From Spirosoma oryzicola (lineage in GTDB: Bacteria > Bacteroidota > Bacteroidia > Cytophagales > Spirosomataceae), in assembly GCF_021233055.1 (NCBI RefSeq), contig NZ_CP089543.1, positions 1 through 64,000 on the forward strand: 64,000 nucleotides of DNA, given 5' to 3'. Below the pieces are notes generated by a model that saw only the letters and a list, made by a program, of their open reading frames with translations, was not told the origin of the DNA and did not search any database. Made by a program: the position numbers and the translations under genes. This document shows positions 16,729 through 25,239 of the stretch, piece after piece (the stretch's first letter is position 1; the number at the start of each line of letters is the position of its first letter).

Positions 16729-17604
16729 CTACTTGGGATGGCGACCATCCAGCAAATGATAAAGCTCATTGAACAAATCTAATTGAGCTTTATCATTTGC
16801 TGGATTTAACAAGCCAAAGGCTTCCTGAATCTCCAACTCGGGTCGGGGCCGAGCGTAGAGCCATTTGGGCCCAGATGTACTCTTAAGTAAAAATCGGTTC
16901 AGATAATTTTCAATCTCTTTGTTTTGCTGTGGATGTACCCGGTTTATTTCCGCTACATTAACGAAAATAACGTTTTGTTTGGATTGGGTGATATTACCAA
17001 CCCGATCTCGGATATGGTGAAGCAAATGCTCTGAGGCATTGTCATACTCACCGGTTGGTAACAGGTGTTTGTAGCTAATGTATAAGTAAGCATAACCCCG
17101 TTGGTAGGTTGAAACTGCCAATTCATATTGGGCTGATTGTTGTTGAACCTGTTGCCAGGCTTCTATTTCCTGTTGGGCATCATATATTTTCCGACGAGAT
17201 TCAGCTTGGGCAAGTGGCAGTAAGTGATCTATTTTGTTCTGGAGTTGATTAATCGATAATGACAAGCCATTGATATAGTCATTAATGTGTCCGTGGCGTT
17301 CTTCTTCAGTAAGGTCATGAGGTTTTTTGAGCCAATATTTATGCTTACTGAAGAAACTCATGCGTACAGCTGGTCGCCCATAGTTTATCAGCTTCACAGT
17401 TTTACATCCAAAATCCCGCCAGGTAGCAAACTCGGCCATATATCTACTATCGACAAAATGAATATCACCACACTCCTGCCAGTTACCCTCTATATCCCAT
17501 TCATCCCGATTGGGTCTTAGCTTTGGAACTTTAGTAATTTGCTCTGATAAGCCTGATAATAAGAACTGGTATTCCTTATTAGTAAATTTCGTCTTTTTCT
17601 TCAT
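16729..17604 (-). CDS. Unknown protein between iteron arrays
   Basis: A 291-residue protein not recognised. The N-terminal part (about 15-110) is mixed alpha/beta with many Trp and Tyr. The middle (about 115-170) is a coiled coil rich in Gln and Glu, and the C-terminal third is helical. It points away from the initiator gene and lies between the two iteron groups, so a role in replication control, partition or maintenance is possible. A perfect 9-bp palindrome sits 44 bases before the ATG. A 22-bp inverted repeat lies within its last coding bases. Confidence 0.5.
   Translation of the reverse strand: MKKKTKFTNKEYQFLLSGLSEQITKVPKLRPNRDEWDIEGNWQECGDIHFVDSRYMAEFATWRDFGCKTVKLINYGRPAVRMSFFSKHKYWLKKPHDLTEEERHGHINDYINGLSLSINQLQNKIDHLLPLAQAESRRKIYDAQQEIEAWQQVQQQSAQYELAVSTYQRGYAYLYISYKHLLPTGEYDNASEHLLHHIRDRVGNITQSKQNVIFVNVAEINRVHPQQNKEIENYLNRFLLKSTSGPKWLYARPRPELEIQEAFGLLNPANDKAQLDLFNELYHLLDGRHPK
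16747..16805. repeat. 22-bp perfect inverted repeat inside a coding end
   Basis: Arm 16747-16768 (ATCCAGCAAATGATAAAGCT plus CA) is the exact reverse complement of 16784-16805, with a 15-base loop. Both arms are inside the C-terminal codons of the 16.7-kb gene. No T run follows. Confidence 0.85.
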
Positions 17605-17647
17605 AGCGAGTGAATGGTCTTTTAGTGAAAAGATACTAGGCGTTTTA

Positions 17648-17666
17648 TTTTACTCTGAGAGTAAAA
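17648..17666. promoter_or_regulatory. Palindromic operator candidate
   Basis: TTTTACTCT (17648-17656), one base, AGAGTAAAA (17658-17666): a perfect dyad 44 bases upstream of the leftward gene at 17604, a fitting place for a dimeric repressor to cover the promoter. Confidence 0.5.
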
Positions 17667-17886
17667 CCAATTTTTAGAAAAGTCTCTTTTACTTTTTGAT
17701 TTAAAAATTTGATCCTCGAATCATGGGTAGACCTTATAACCTCAGCACCTTTTTTGATCAATTACAACTTGTCTCTTTTTTTTAATTGTTCTGAAATTGA
17801 AAACTTGATTATTTGATACTTGTAGGCCGTTTTCTGTACATATAGCTTCTTATTAGACAGTTAGTTATAATGATATTAATTAGCAT

Positions 17887-18268
17887 AAAGCAAGACAGAG
17901 GTAGGTTTAGGCAATAATAAGGTAGGTTTAGACAAGATAAAAGTAGGTTTAAGCAAGATGGAAGTAGGTTTAGGCAAGATAAAAGTATCCACAATCGACC
18001 TTTAAAGCAAGATAGAAGTAGGTTTAAGCAAGATAAAAGTAGGTTTAAAGCAAGAAGAGTATACGGTTATGATGCTTGAAACATAAATATCAGTTATTTA
18101 TATATTTTTCATTTTTAATGATCGATAGCAATATATTAAATATATTATTCGTTAGATTTTGATGAGTATAATGCTAAAATTTAATAGGCATAAAATCACT
18201 CATTTTCAGGGATATAACTATATAAAGCAATACAAAAGTAGGTTTATGTGGCACTGTAAAGCAAGATG
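17887..18268 (+). repeat. Iteron array and probable replication origin
   Basis: Direct repeats of GCAAGATAAAAGTAGGTTTA occur at about 17887, 17909, 17930, 17951 and 17972 (the fifth lacks its end), then 18003 and 18025, a partial copy at 18048, one at 18223 and a half copy at 18258. Spacing is 21-22 bases, i.e. two DNA turns, as in classical Rep_3 iterons. A strongly A+T-rich stretch (18061-18220) fits the unwinding element. The last half copy reaches the first possible start of the initiator gene, suggesting self-repression. Confidence 0.9.
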
Positions 18269-18334
18269 CGAGCTTTCTATATTGCTTTGATACCGATTAT
18301 TCATATTTTTGAGCTAGACTTGCTAAGGAATAAC

Positions 18335-19306
18335 ATGGGAGAACTCGTCCACATTCAAGAGCCACTCCGGCTATTATTGTCTCGAAACAATTTCGACCTG
18401 CTAGAAAGGCGAGTTTACTGGTTGATACTTAAACATATTAAGCAACTCCAGATTTTAAGGCCCGCTGAAGTCGAAACCCTTCCAAGTGAATTTCCGGCAT
18501 TTAAGATTCCTATTACTGATTTACAGCTGCCTAACTCATCGTCCGAAGTAAATTATTCGACCTATAAACGGGTCGCCCAGCGACTTACTTCCCGGCAGTT
18601 GTACCTTGATTCGCCTGCTCAGCATGAGTTTACGTCGGTGGTCGTTTTTCCAATGGCTCGTTATAGCAGGGGTGTATTGACGGTTGAGGTTAATAAGCAC
18701 TTGGTGCCTTATATGATCGACTTGAGCAAGGGGTATACCAAGCTCCAACTTCAGGCAGCATTGTCCCTTAATAGTCAATACGCACAGAATCTATATACCA
18801 GGCTTTGTAAGTTCCTCGATACAGGTATTTGGCGGGTTAGCGTTACGGATCTGAAAGACATTCTCGACGCCCAACAATACGTTCGCTGGTCCAACTTCAA
18901 GCAGACCGTACTGGCTCGGGCGATGGAAGAAATCAACCAGAAGACGGATATCGAAGTTTTCGTCACCGAAAAGAGAGAAGGCCGCTTTATCACCACGCTC
19001 ATTTTTACAATAAAGAGGCAGTCCCGAAAAGACAACAAAGCGTTTGATGCTTTCAATGAGGAAATGGACATGGTGTATGCTCAACCAACTGAAGAACTTC
19101 AGAGTAAAGCCACTCAAATATTAATACAGAACTATCGATTCACGAGTGCCCAAATGCGAGAAATCGTTAGTAATGAAACCCTGCTGCAAGAATTTATTCG
19201 GCTTGATGTGTTAATTCAAAAAGGGTTTATTGATGTAAAGACGAACCCAACCAGATACATTGCCGGCATCTTATTCAAAAAACCGAAAGTTGCGGCCACC
19301 AAGTGA
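18335..19306 (+). CDS. rep: Rep_3-family plasmid replication initiator
   Basis: A 323-residue initiator of the RepB/Rep_3 type with two winged-helix domains: WH1 about 20-130 (FDLLERRVYWLILKHI, then the RLTSRQLYLD strand-helix) and WH2 about 135-245 (GYTKLQLQAALSLNSQYAQNLYTRL, then DLKDILDAQQYVRWSNFKQ). Rep proteins bind iterons, open the origin and recruit host replication proteins. I start it at MGELVHIQEPL, which is where such proteins normally begin; the frame is open to an ATG at 18266, but that adds an odd hydrophobic stretch and lies on an iteron half site. The iterons directly upstream confirm the function. It defines this region as a plasmid replicon. Confidence 0.9.
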   Translation: MGELVHIQEPLRLLLSRNNFDLLERRVYWLILKHIKQLQILRPAEVETLPSEFPAFKIPITDLQLPNSSSEVNYSTYKRVAQRLTSRQLYLDSPAQHEFTSVVVFPMARYSRGVLTVEVNKHLVPYMIDLSKGYTKLQLQAALSLNSQYAQNLYTRLCKFLDTGIWRVSVTDLKDILDAQQYVRWSNFKQTVLARAMEEINQKTDIEVFVTEKREGRFITTLIFTIKRQSRKDNKAFDAFNEEMDMVYAQPTEELQSKATQILIQNYRFTSAQMREIVSNETLLQEFIRLDVLIQKGFIDVKTNPTRYIAGILFKKPKVAATK

Positions 19307-19335
19307 AGTAAGTGAATTTTTAGTACTCAACGATT

Positions 19336-19827
19336 ATGATACGATTAACGGTACTAGGAGCCTGCAAGCTGCTGTGTTTGGTTCTGCTAGCTGGTTGTTC
19401 AAAAGAGGATGCTGGGCCAGCCATTAACGCGGCACAAGTAGTCGGAAGTTGGCAAATCACCAAGATTACAGCCGATCCTGCGGTTACCTCTCCCACCTAT
19501 GGGACTACCACAGATGTTCTCCAGCTATATCAGCAAAATATTGGTAAAGATTGTGTCGGCCCAACCCGTTATGAATTCGCGGCCGACGGAGCCTTACACC
19601 TAACAACCTCGACTGATTGCCAGAATAAGTTAAACAGCCTTTTTGGATTTACCGCGGCCAATTGGCATACAACCGGTAGGCAACTTCGCGTAGAGGGTAA
19701 TTATGATGCGTTGTCCTACACTGTGTCGGAACAAAGTCCGCAGACTATGGTGTGGCAACGAACAGAGTACAATTCTCCTTATGACGGGAAAACACATTTG
19801 TACACGATCACACTGTCGAAACGGTAA
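19336..19827 (+). CDS. Small lipoprotein, lipocalin-like
   Basis: A 163-residue lipoprotein: signal sequence with lipobox LLAGC (lipidated Cys 21), then AAQVVGSWQITKIT and alternating strands with YEFAADGALHL, a pattern seen in Bacteroidetes lipocalin-like lipoproteins. Function is unknown; it is probably attached to the outer membrane. It follows the initiator gene by 29 bases on the same strand. Two Cys of the mature part may form a disulfide. Confidence 0.65.
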   Translation: MIRLTVLGACKLLCLVLLAGCSKEDAGPAINAAQVVGSWQITKITADPAVTSPTYGTTTDVLQLYQQNIGKDCVGPTRYEFAADGALHLTTSTDCQNKLNSLFGFTAANWHTTGRQLRVEGNYDALSYTVSEQSPQTMVWQRTEYNSPYDGKTHLYTITLSKR

Positions 19828-19927
19828 GTTAGGTGTCCAAGAATCCTTTGTACAGAGATCCTTTGTTTCACCGTCTTGTAAATACTAGTTTGCGAGAATT
19901 GGTGAAAGAAAAAAATATAGTACCTTG

Positions 19928-21145
19928 ATGGCTCAATTGATTAAAATGGCAGGACTTCAACTGAGTACACCCAATAATACCCAAGAGATCGGACAAGCGC
20001 TAAATCGCTATTCGGTCAGCCAACTTATTGCTTACTTTGCAAAAGATTTGCCCCCAGCCAGTAATTACCCAAGGCACGCGAAAGCCTACGTTATATACTG
20101 TCTGAAAAATAGCTTCTCCATCGATGGCTTCAGCTATTCCCGCTATACAGCAGAGCTCCCGCCAAATCGAGTTTCGCCCATCCGCCGATTCCTGTTGTTT
20201 TACCAAAAGATGGGAAGCCCTCTGATCCTGCCTGACCCCAAACGAGTGTCGATCTCACCGGCAGCTAACGACTTAATTCTTCGCTTTATTCGGGATGCCA
20301 AAAATCTTCGGGGCGATCAGTCAAAGGATACCTATACAAAAGCCCTGAATGCCTTCTTTTTATTTATGGATAGCCAGGTGCAGGCAGGACAGTCTGCCTC
20401 CCTGAGTGGCCGAACAGTCAGCGATTTCGTCGACCAACTGAAAGCGAATGCTTACTCGGCCTTTACGATCAATCTGTACCTATCAGCCATCAAGCAACTC
20501 TCGGCTTGGTGCGTTCGTAAGCGGGCTGAATTGACCTTAGATGACACGCAGCTCAATGCCCTGCGTGATATTGATGCTGTTCGAGGCTTGGCGATTGAGC
20601 GAACTTTTTACAAAGACAGCCTGGATAGTGATGAGCGTGATCAGTTACTTACAGGCATTGAGTCAGCACGAGATGGCGCGATTCTAGCCTTACTGAGCCT
20701 GGAAGGGCTCCGCACAGTCGAAGTGACCCGGCTAAGGCTGGGCGATATTGATTTTGACCGACGCCAGTTGAAAGTCCTGGGTAAAGGGAGGTATACTAAA
20801 AAGGCCATTAAACTCTTCGGGTCTTGCAGCGTGTTTTTACAGGCATATCTGGAAGAAAAAGGGCAGTGGCCTATTGCCGCGAGCCAGCACGCCAGGTTTG
20901 TTTTTGAGGACTTAAAAACTTATCAGATTCGGTATATTGTTGATAAGTATTTACGGCAACTGGGCTTAAAACGGGAAGGCATGTCCGCCCACAGTTTACG
21001 CCATACGGTAGGCCAATTATTGCTGGAAAACGGGGTGAGCTTAGAACATGTTCAGCAGCATCTTCGCCATGAAACAATTGAAACCACTCAATTTTATACG
21101 AAGAAACAGACGATGAAGTCTTATTTACAGCAGATGCCTGACTGA
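19928..21145 (+). CDS. Tyrosine recombinase / integrase
   Basis: A 405-residue phage-integrase-family protein. The N-terminal core-binding domain is at about 110-210 (DTYTKALNAFFLFM, AFTINLYLSAIKQLSAW) and the catalytic domain at about 225-400. The catalytic set is visible: Arg near 261 (LEGLRTVEV), Lys near 286, H-x-x-R (HSLRH) near 355-359, His near 378 (LRHET) and Tyr near 390 (TQFYTKK). It may resolve plasmid multimers or move a gene cassette. The ATG at 19928 is used; the frame also runs one codon upstream to a TTG. No att site was recognised, but a 21-bp inverted repeat and an IS remnant follow. Confidence 0.88.
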   Translation: MAQLIKMAGLQLSTPNNTQEIGQALNRYSVSQLIAYFAKDLPPASNYPRHAKAYVIYCLKNSFSIDGFSYSRYTAELPPNRVSPIRRFLLFYQKMGSPLILPDPKRVSISPAANDLILRFIRDAKNLRGDQSKDTYTKALNAFFLFMDSQVQAGQSASLSGRTVSDFVDQLKANAYSAFTINLYLSAIKQLSAWCVRKRAELTLDDTQLNALRDIDAVRGLAIERTFYKDSLDSDERDQLLTGIESARDGAILALLSLEGLRTVEVTRLRLGDIDFDRRQLKVLGKGRYTKKAIKLFGSCSVFLQAYLEEKGQWPIAASQHARFVFEDLKTYQIRYIVDKYLRQLGLKREGMSAHSLRHTVGQLLLENGVSLEHVQQHLRHETIETTQFYTKKQTMKSYLQQMPD

Positions 21146-21255
21146 TCAGTTTAGTTGCCTATCGACTGCTAAGAAACCTAACACTCAATCAAAGAAGCGC
21201 TTTACTGAACGATTTTAATTTGATAAATTTTCGGTATAAACAATTGGTTTATAAT

Positions 21256-21310
21256 ATACTTTTCGTTCAAATAAAGTTTAGGAGATAACCTTTATTTGAA
21301 CGAAAAGTAT
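21256..21310. repeat. 21-bp perfect inverted repeat
   Basis: Arm 21256-21276 (ATACTTTTCGTTCAAATAAA plus G) matches 21290-21310 in reverse complement, with a 13-base loop. It lies 110 bases after the integrase stop. No T run follows on the + strand. It may be an unusual terminator, a recombinase-related site or the end of a small mobile element. Confidence 0.8.
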
Positions 21311-21318
21311 GTGACCCG

Positions 21319-21756
21319 TCCTGATTTTTGTTGACCGTTTGTCAGATCCTGAAAATAAACGGTCCGCCGTGGCGGTTGTCAGTTTTTAGGTCAAAAAATA
21401 TCCGTTGATCTCAATTCTGATAGAAGGCTGTCAAAGTAGTTGAAACGGATTAACCTACCCAAATTAGCTTTGGTCCCGAGCTACCTTTGATCGTTTATAT
21501 ACCTTCGGGTTCCATTGCTTTTTCAGCTGGTACTCGCTTTGATGAGCCATCACAACTACAGCCGCTACGGCGGACCGTTCATGTGGGGACGCAGATGATG
21601 ATTAATTGTAAATACTTTTTCAACCGCTTTTTCGCCCTCCTCAAAAGTAACCAACACTCGATTTAGGTGGAAATTCGTCTTTAGAACCCCCATTGATCAT
21701 TTCAGCGATTACGTTTTCGTAGGGATTCCCCTGCTGAGTCATACTGATTCAGACTT
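21319..21756 (-). mobile_element. Decayed IS3-family remnant (3' end)
   Basis: This stretch is a diverged copy of the end of the intact element at 47.3-48.8 kb. The outer end TCCTGA with GTTGACCGTT corresponds to the intact end, and the blocks GTTTATATACCTTCGG, GATGAGCCATCAC, CTTTTTCAACCGC, CCTCCTCAAAAGTAAC and CTGCTGAGTCATACTGATT follow in the same order, covering the C-terminal third of OrfB. Many base changes and gaps break the frame. The other two thirds are gone. Two inverted 18-bp insertions (21358-21375 and 21562-21579) interrupt it. Confidence 0.85.
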
Positions 21757-22035
21757 GGCCTACTAGCTAAACCATCCTTTATTATTTCTGACAAGTCGCC
21801 AACTTTCGACCATGGATACATATAGCTACCACTTAACCGACATCCAGTTGATCAACAGTGTACTTTCCGTAACAATGCCCAGAACTACGGAGATAGGGTA
21901 TGAGATAGCCTTTTTTTAGGTAGGATTTCAGCTAGGCCCATTTATTTTTATAACTTTTTCCATTAAAATTGTAAATAACATAGTAGTTAGTGTAATTTTT
22001 TTTTAACTTTATCATACTTATTGGAAACGACTGCT
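21757..22035. other. Leader region of the peptide cluster
   Basis: Non-coding. It becomes very A+T-rich toward 22020 and should hold the promoter of the peptide cluster; I could not fix one box pair with confidence. Confidence 0.4.
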
Positions 22036-23664
22036 ATGGGTAACCCGTTTAGAGTTTCAGACGATAATGTCATTAATACATTGTATCGCCTGTTACAAAC
22101 CTTGAATGCAAAGGTAACTCGGAAGACGCTGCGGGAAAAAATACTACAACACCCCGATTTTCCCAGTCTACTTAGTATGAGTGAAGTCCTATCAAGTTGG
22201 AACATTGACAATGCTGCACTTCAGCTACATACAGTTGAGCAACTCCGTGAAATTCCTTTGCCGTTTGTCACCCAGCTTAAGAATAAAGGTGGATGGTACA
22301 TTCTAGTGAATCAAATTCATGATGAATACATACAATACACGGATAGTGAGCAGGGAGACATAACTCTGTTAATAAGCGATTTTGAAGAAAAGTGGACTGG
22401 TATAGTACTTTTAGCAGAAACCGATGAGCAATCTGGCGAGGTTGATTATAACATAAAACGTCAGAAGGAACGTCTAAGTAGTTTGCGTGAACCGTTTTTG
22501 TTGGTAGGGATACTACTTGTCTTATTCGCCATCTTAATAATTGGGAGAAGTAGCTACTCAGCTTCTGATTGGTTGCTTCTTTTTACAAAAATTTCTGGTT
22601 TATTCTTAACCGGTCTGTTGACAGCGAAAGAATTAGGTAGTAAAAATGACTTGACAGACCGAATATGTCGTATAAATGCTAAAACTAGCTGTGAGAATGT
22701 ACTAAACTCACCAGCCGCAAAGCTTTGGGGGTGGCTAAGCTGGTCTGATTTAGGTTTACTTTACTTCGCAGGTGGTTTGTTTACGTTGGCCTTCATAGAT
22801 AGTCAGCCAACTATACGGCCTCTATTAAATGGTATTGCTTTGATAGCTATGCCCTATATCATTTTCTCTATTTATTATCAAGCTTACTATGTACGACAAT
22901 GGTGCGTATTATGCCTATGTGTACAGGTAGTTTTTGCTATTGAAGGATTATTAGCTTTATATCAAGTAAGTAACTTACCTAATGTTGTTCAGCCATATTG
23001 TGTGCTTCTAATTAGCTTTCTTTTGCCAACTCTTGCATGGGTAACTATTAAGCCTTTACTGAAAAAGCAATTCCAGAGCCGTCGAATGTATGAAGAACTA
23101 GTGGCCTTAAAACGGAATCCAGCGATATTCAGAACCTTATTAATTCAACAACAGAAAGCACCACCAATACCTGTCAATCTTCACCCTATTAAACTTGGAA
23201 GTTCTGATGCCGAGACCAAGATTACAGTTGTGATTAATCCATACTGCGGCTCATGTTCCAAGGTACATAAGGAATTAGAACAACTGGTACTTCACAATCA
23301 AAATGTTGGAGTGACTTTCATTTTTTCTAGTGATAGTGAGTTTAATCCAGCCGCTCAGGTTGCAATGCATTTGTTAGCCTTGGTCAAACAAGGGAGTGTA
23401 GCTATTGATGCGCTTACAGATTGGTATAATCAAAAAGACAAAGATTATAACGCTTGGGTTAAACGCTTTCCCGTTGAGGAACATCAATCAGAGCAAACCG
23501 TTACATGGCAAGCACATAGACAGTGGTGCCATGATGCTAGTATAATGGCAACACCGACCATTTATATTAACAACTATAAAATTCCAGAAATGTATGAGAT
23601 AGAAAATTTACAGTGGATGCTAAGCAGGACTGAATCCGATAATGTACTCGAAGTAAACACATGA
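22036..23664 (+). CDS. C39-like / VKOR / thioredoxin fusion membrane protein
   Basis: A 542-residue disulfide-forming protein for a secreted peptide. Residues 1-130 look like a C39 peptidase fold but have no catalytic Cys or His (Asn where the Cys should be, GGWYILVN where the His should be), so this part may bind the leader peptide without cutting. About 150-355 form a six-helix VKOR domain with Cys near 211 and 218 (RINAKTSCENV) and the CxxC pair WCVLC near 290. About 365-542 are a thioredoxin/DsbA-like domain with CGSC at 404-407 and a cis-Pro motif ATPT. VKOR plus thioredoxin would oxidise cysteines, fitting the six-Cys precursor two genes later. The ATG at 22036 is preferred to a TTG at 22021. 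It overlaps the next gene by four bases. Confidence 0.85.
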   Translation: MGNPFRVSDDNVINTLYRLLQTLNAKVTRKTLREKILQHPDFPSLLSMSEVLSSWNIDNAALQLHTVEQLREIPLPFVTQLKNKGGWYILVNQIHDEYIQYTDSEQGDITLLISDFEEKWTGIVLLAETDEQSGEVDYNIKRQKERLSSLREPFLLVGILLVLFAILIIGRSSYSASDWLLLFTKISGLFLTGLLTAKELGSKNDLTDRICRINAKTSCENVLNSPAAKLWGWLSWSDLGLLYFAGGLFTLAFIDSQPTIRPLLNGIALIAMPYIIFSIYYQAYYVRQWCVLCLCVQVVFAIEGLLALYQVSNLPNVVQPYCVLLISFLLPTLAWVTIKPLLKKQFQSRRMYEELVALKRNPAIFRTLLIQQQKAPPIPVNLHPIKLGSSDAETKITVVINPYCGSCSKVHKELEQLVLHNQNVGVTFIFSSDSEFNPAAQVAMHLLALVKQGSVAIDALTDWYNQKDKDYNAWVKRFPVEEHQSEQTVTWQAHRQWCHDASIMATPTIYINNYKIPEMYEIENLQWMLSRTESDNVLEVNT

Positions 23665-25001
23665 AAACGGCACTTTTTATTATGCTTCCAGTTCCAAGCC
23701 ATTATAATGCCTGTTTTGGCTTTGCTGATCAATTGCGGAAGCAAGGATACCGAGTAGTGTTTTCAGGCACAGAAGATCTACGAAAACATGTGGAAGTACA
23801 GGGTTTTGAGTTTGCCGTAATGTGGTGTTTGGAAGAATATTTAGTTAATAACTGGCGAACAGCATTAGGTTTCTTTTTGAAAAGTGTAATTAATAAAAAA
23901 CTCCTGTTGCTTCGTTACCGAGAATTTCTTCAAGCAATATATGAGGTCCGTGAACTTTGCCGTTTTTTTAACCCTAATGAGATTTTTATTGATCAGCATT
24001 TGAATCATTATTTCTATTTACTTCATGACGATTATAAAAGAATTACATTAATCAATACAAAACTGCCAACCCGCCGTGAAGAAGGAATACCTCCTTTGTC
24101 TTATAGCAAGCCTTTTAAAAATAATTTTATTTATAGCCTATTTGCAAGAGTATTATGGTCGATTTTTTTATTCAAGCGTAAAGCGTTTCTACTGCTAAAA
24201 AAGATTGTTTTTTGGGGGGCAGATGATCAGTTTTTCTTAAAACGATTTGCTATAAGACATGGTATTGATACTAGACTATTTCGTCGGCAGGACAATGCCC
24301 TCTACGAAAGTATAAAATGTGTATCAATTGTTCATGTACGGCCTCAGTTTTTAGAATATGATTGGTATAAACCAGATAAATATGAAAAATTCATCTACTA
24401 CCCTTACAAAAACCGAAATGCAACCTCAATAAAATCTACCGAAATCTGGCCTATTATTCGGGCTTTACAGGAAGATAAAAGTATAAAGAAACCGTATTTA
24501 ATCTATGCATCTTTAGGGACATTAAGTGGATTAAACAAGGCCGTTGCACTATCTTTTTTGCATAAACTGATTACTGCTGTTGAAAAAATAGCAAATACAT
24601 ACCTCATTCTATCAGCCGGTGAAATGTATCCAAATGTAATTGATCGGCACAATAACAAAATATCTGTCCAGCGTTATGTACCTCAAACCGAGTTATTACC
24701 CTATTGTGATATGATGGTAACTCACGCTGGAATGAATTCAATATGTGAATGTTTAACAGCTGGAATACCAATGTTGGCTTATCCATTAAATATTCAAAGC
24801 GACCAAGCAGGCAATGCTGCTCGAATAGTAGTAAAAGGATGGGGATTGAGGGGGAATTTACGAAAAGATACAGAGCAAATATTAAGAAAGAAAATAGTCA
24901 CCTTATTGAATAATCCGACTTATCGCCACAATATTAGTCAGATTAATTTGAGACCAGTCACGGATTGGTATCCAACAGCGGATTTAGTCAAATCACAATA
25001 A
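23661..25001 (+). CDS. GT1-family (UGT/MGT-like) glycosyltransferase
   Basis: A 446-residue GT-B glycosyltransferase. It opens with LFIMLPVPSHYNACFGFADQ, the usual start of UGT/MGT enzymes, has a PYLIYASLGTL strand near 276-286, and a donor-sugar motif near 355-390 (THAGMNSICECLTAGIPM, then D-Q-x-GNAAR). Such enzymes move sugar from a nucleotide donor to a small molecule or peptide. Translation is coupled to the gene before (ATGA), and the precursor peptide follows 32 bases later, so the peptide is the likely acceptor. A lipid or other small acceptor cannot be excluded. Confidence 0.82.
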   Translation: MKTALFIMLPVPSHYNACFGFADQLRKQGYRVVFSGTEDLRKHVEVQGFEFAVMWCLEEYLVNNWRTALGFFLKSVINKKLLLLRYREFLQAIYEVRELCRFFNPNEIFIDQHLNHYFYLLHDDYKRITLINTKLPTRREEGIPPLSYSKPFKNNFIYSLFARVLWSIFLFKRKAFLLLKKIVFWGADDQFFLKRFAIRHGIDTRLFRRQDNALYESIKCVSIVHVRPQFLEYDWYKPDKYEKFIYYPYKNRNATSIKSTEIWPIIRALQEDKSIKKPYLIYASLGTLSGLNKAVALSFLHKLITAVEKIANTYLILSAGEMYPNVIDRHNNKISVQRYVPQTELLPYCDMMVTHAGMNSICECLTAGIPMLAYPLNIQSDQAGNAARIVVKGWGLRGNLRKDTEQILRKKIVTLLNNPTYRHNISQINLRPVTDWYPTADLVKSQ

Positions 25002-25033
25002 ATCAATTATTCACTTAAACCAGTTTTTCAATC

Positions 25034-25222
25034 ATGAAAAAGAAATTGTTGGACTTTGCTTCAAATTTGCTTTCAAAGCAGCAGATGAAAGAAATTAAAG
25101 GCGGTGGTAGTTACAGATGTAATTGTGGTGATCCTTACCCATCAGGACCAGGCGACTGCATCACAGCTTTTGACAAGTATTCGGTATGGTGCCCCTGTGG
25201 GTCGACACCAGTCAATTGTTAA
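25034..25222 (+). CDS. Precursor peptide with GG leader and six-Cys core
   Basis: A 62-residue peptide. Residues 1-24 are a helical leader ending in KQQMKEIKGG, typical of double-glycine leaders cut by C39 peptidase exporters and of Bacteroidetes natural-product precursors. The 38-residue core starts with GSYRCNCG and has Cys at core positions of the pattern CxC...C...CxC...C, six in all, plus Gly, Pro, Ser and Thr. Six Cys with a VKOR/thioredoxin oxidase in the operon implies three disulfides; Ser, Thr or Cys could carry sugar from the two neighbouring glycosyltransferases. A hairpin terminator follows, so this gene may be made in excess over the downstream genes. The activity (antibacterial or signal) is unknown. 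Confidence 0.85.
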   Translation: MKKKLLDFASNLLSKQQMKEIKGGGSYRCNCGDPYPSGPGDCITAFDKYSVWCPCGSTPVNC

Positions 25223-25239
25223 TTTGCTTAAAAACTGAT

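Noticed and set aside
17887-18061. A CRISPR-like look of regularly spaced repeats
   Set aside because: Repeats of about 20 bases abut at 21-22 bases without unique spacers, and a Rep_3 gene follows, so these are iterons.
18266-18334. The longer start of the initiator protein
   Set aside because: It adds a hydrophobic stretch not expected in Rep proteins and its ATG lies on an iteron half copy.
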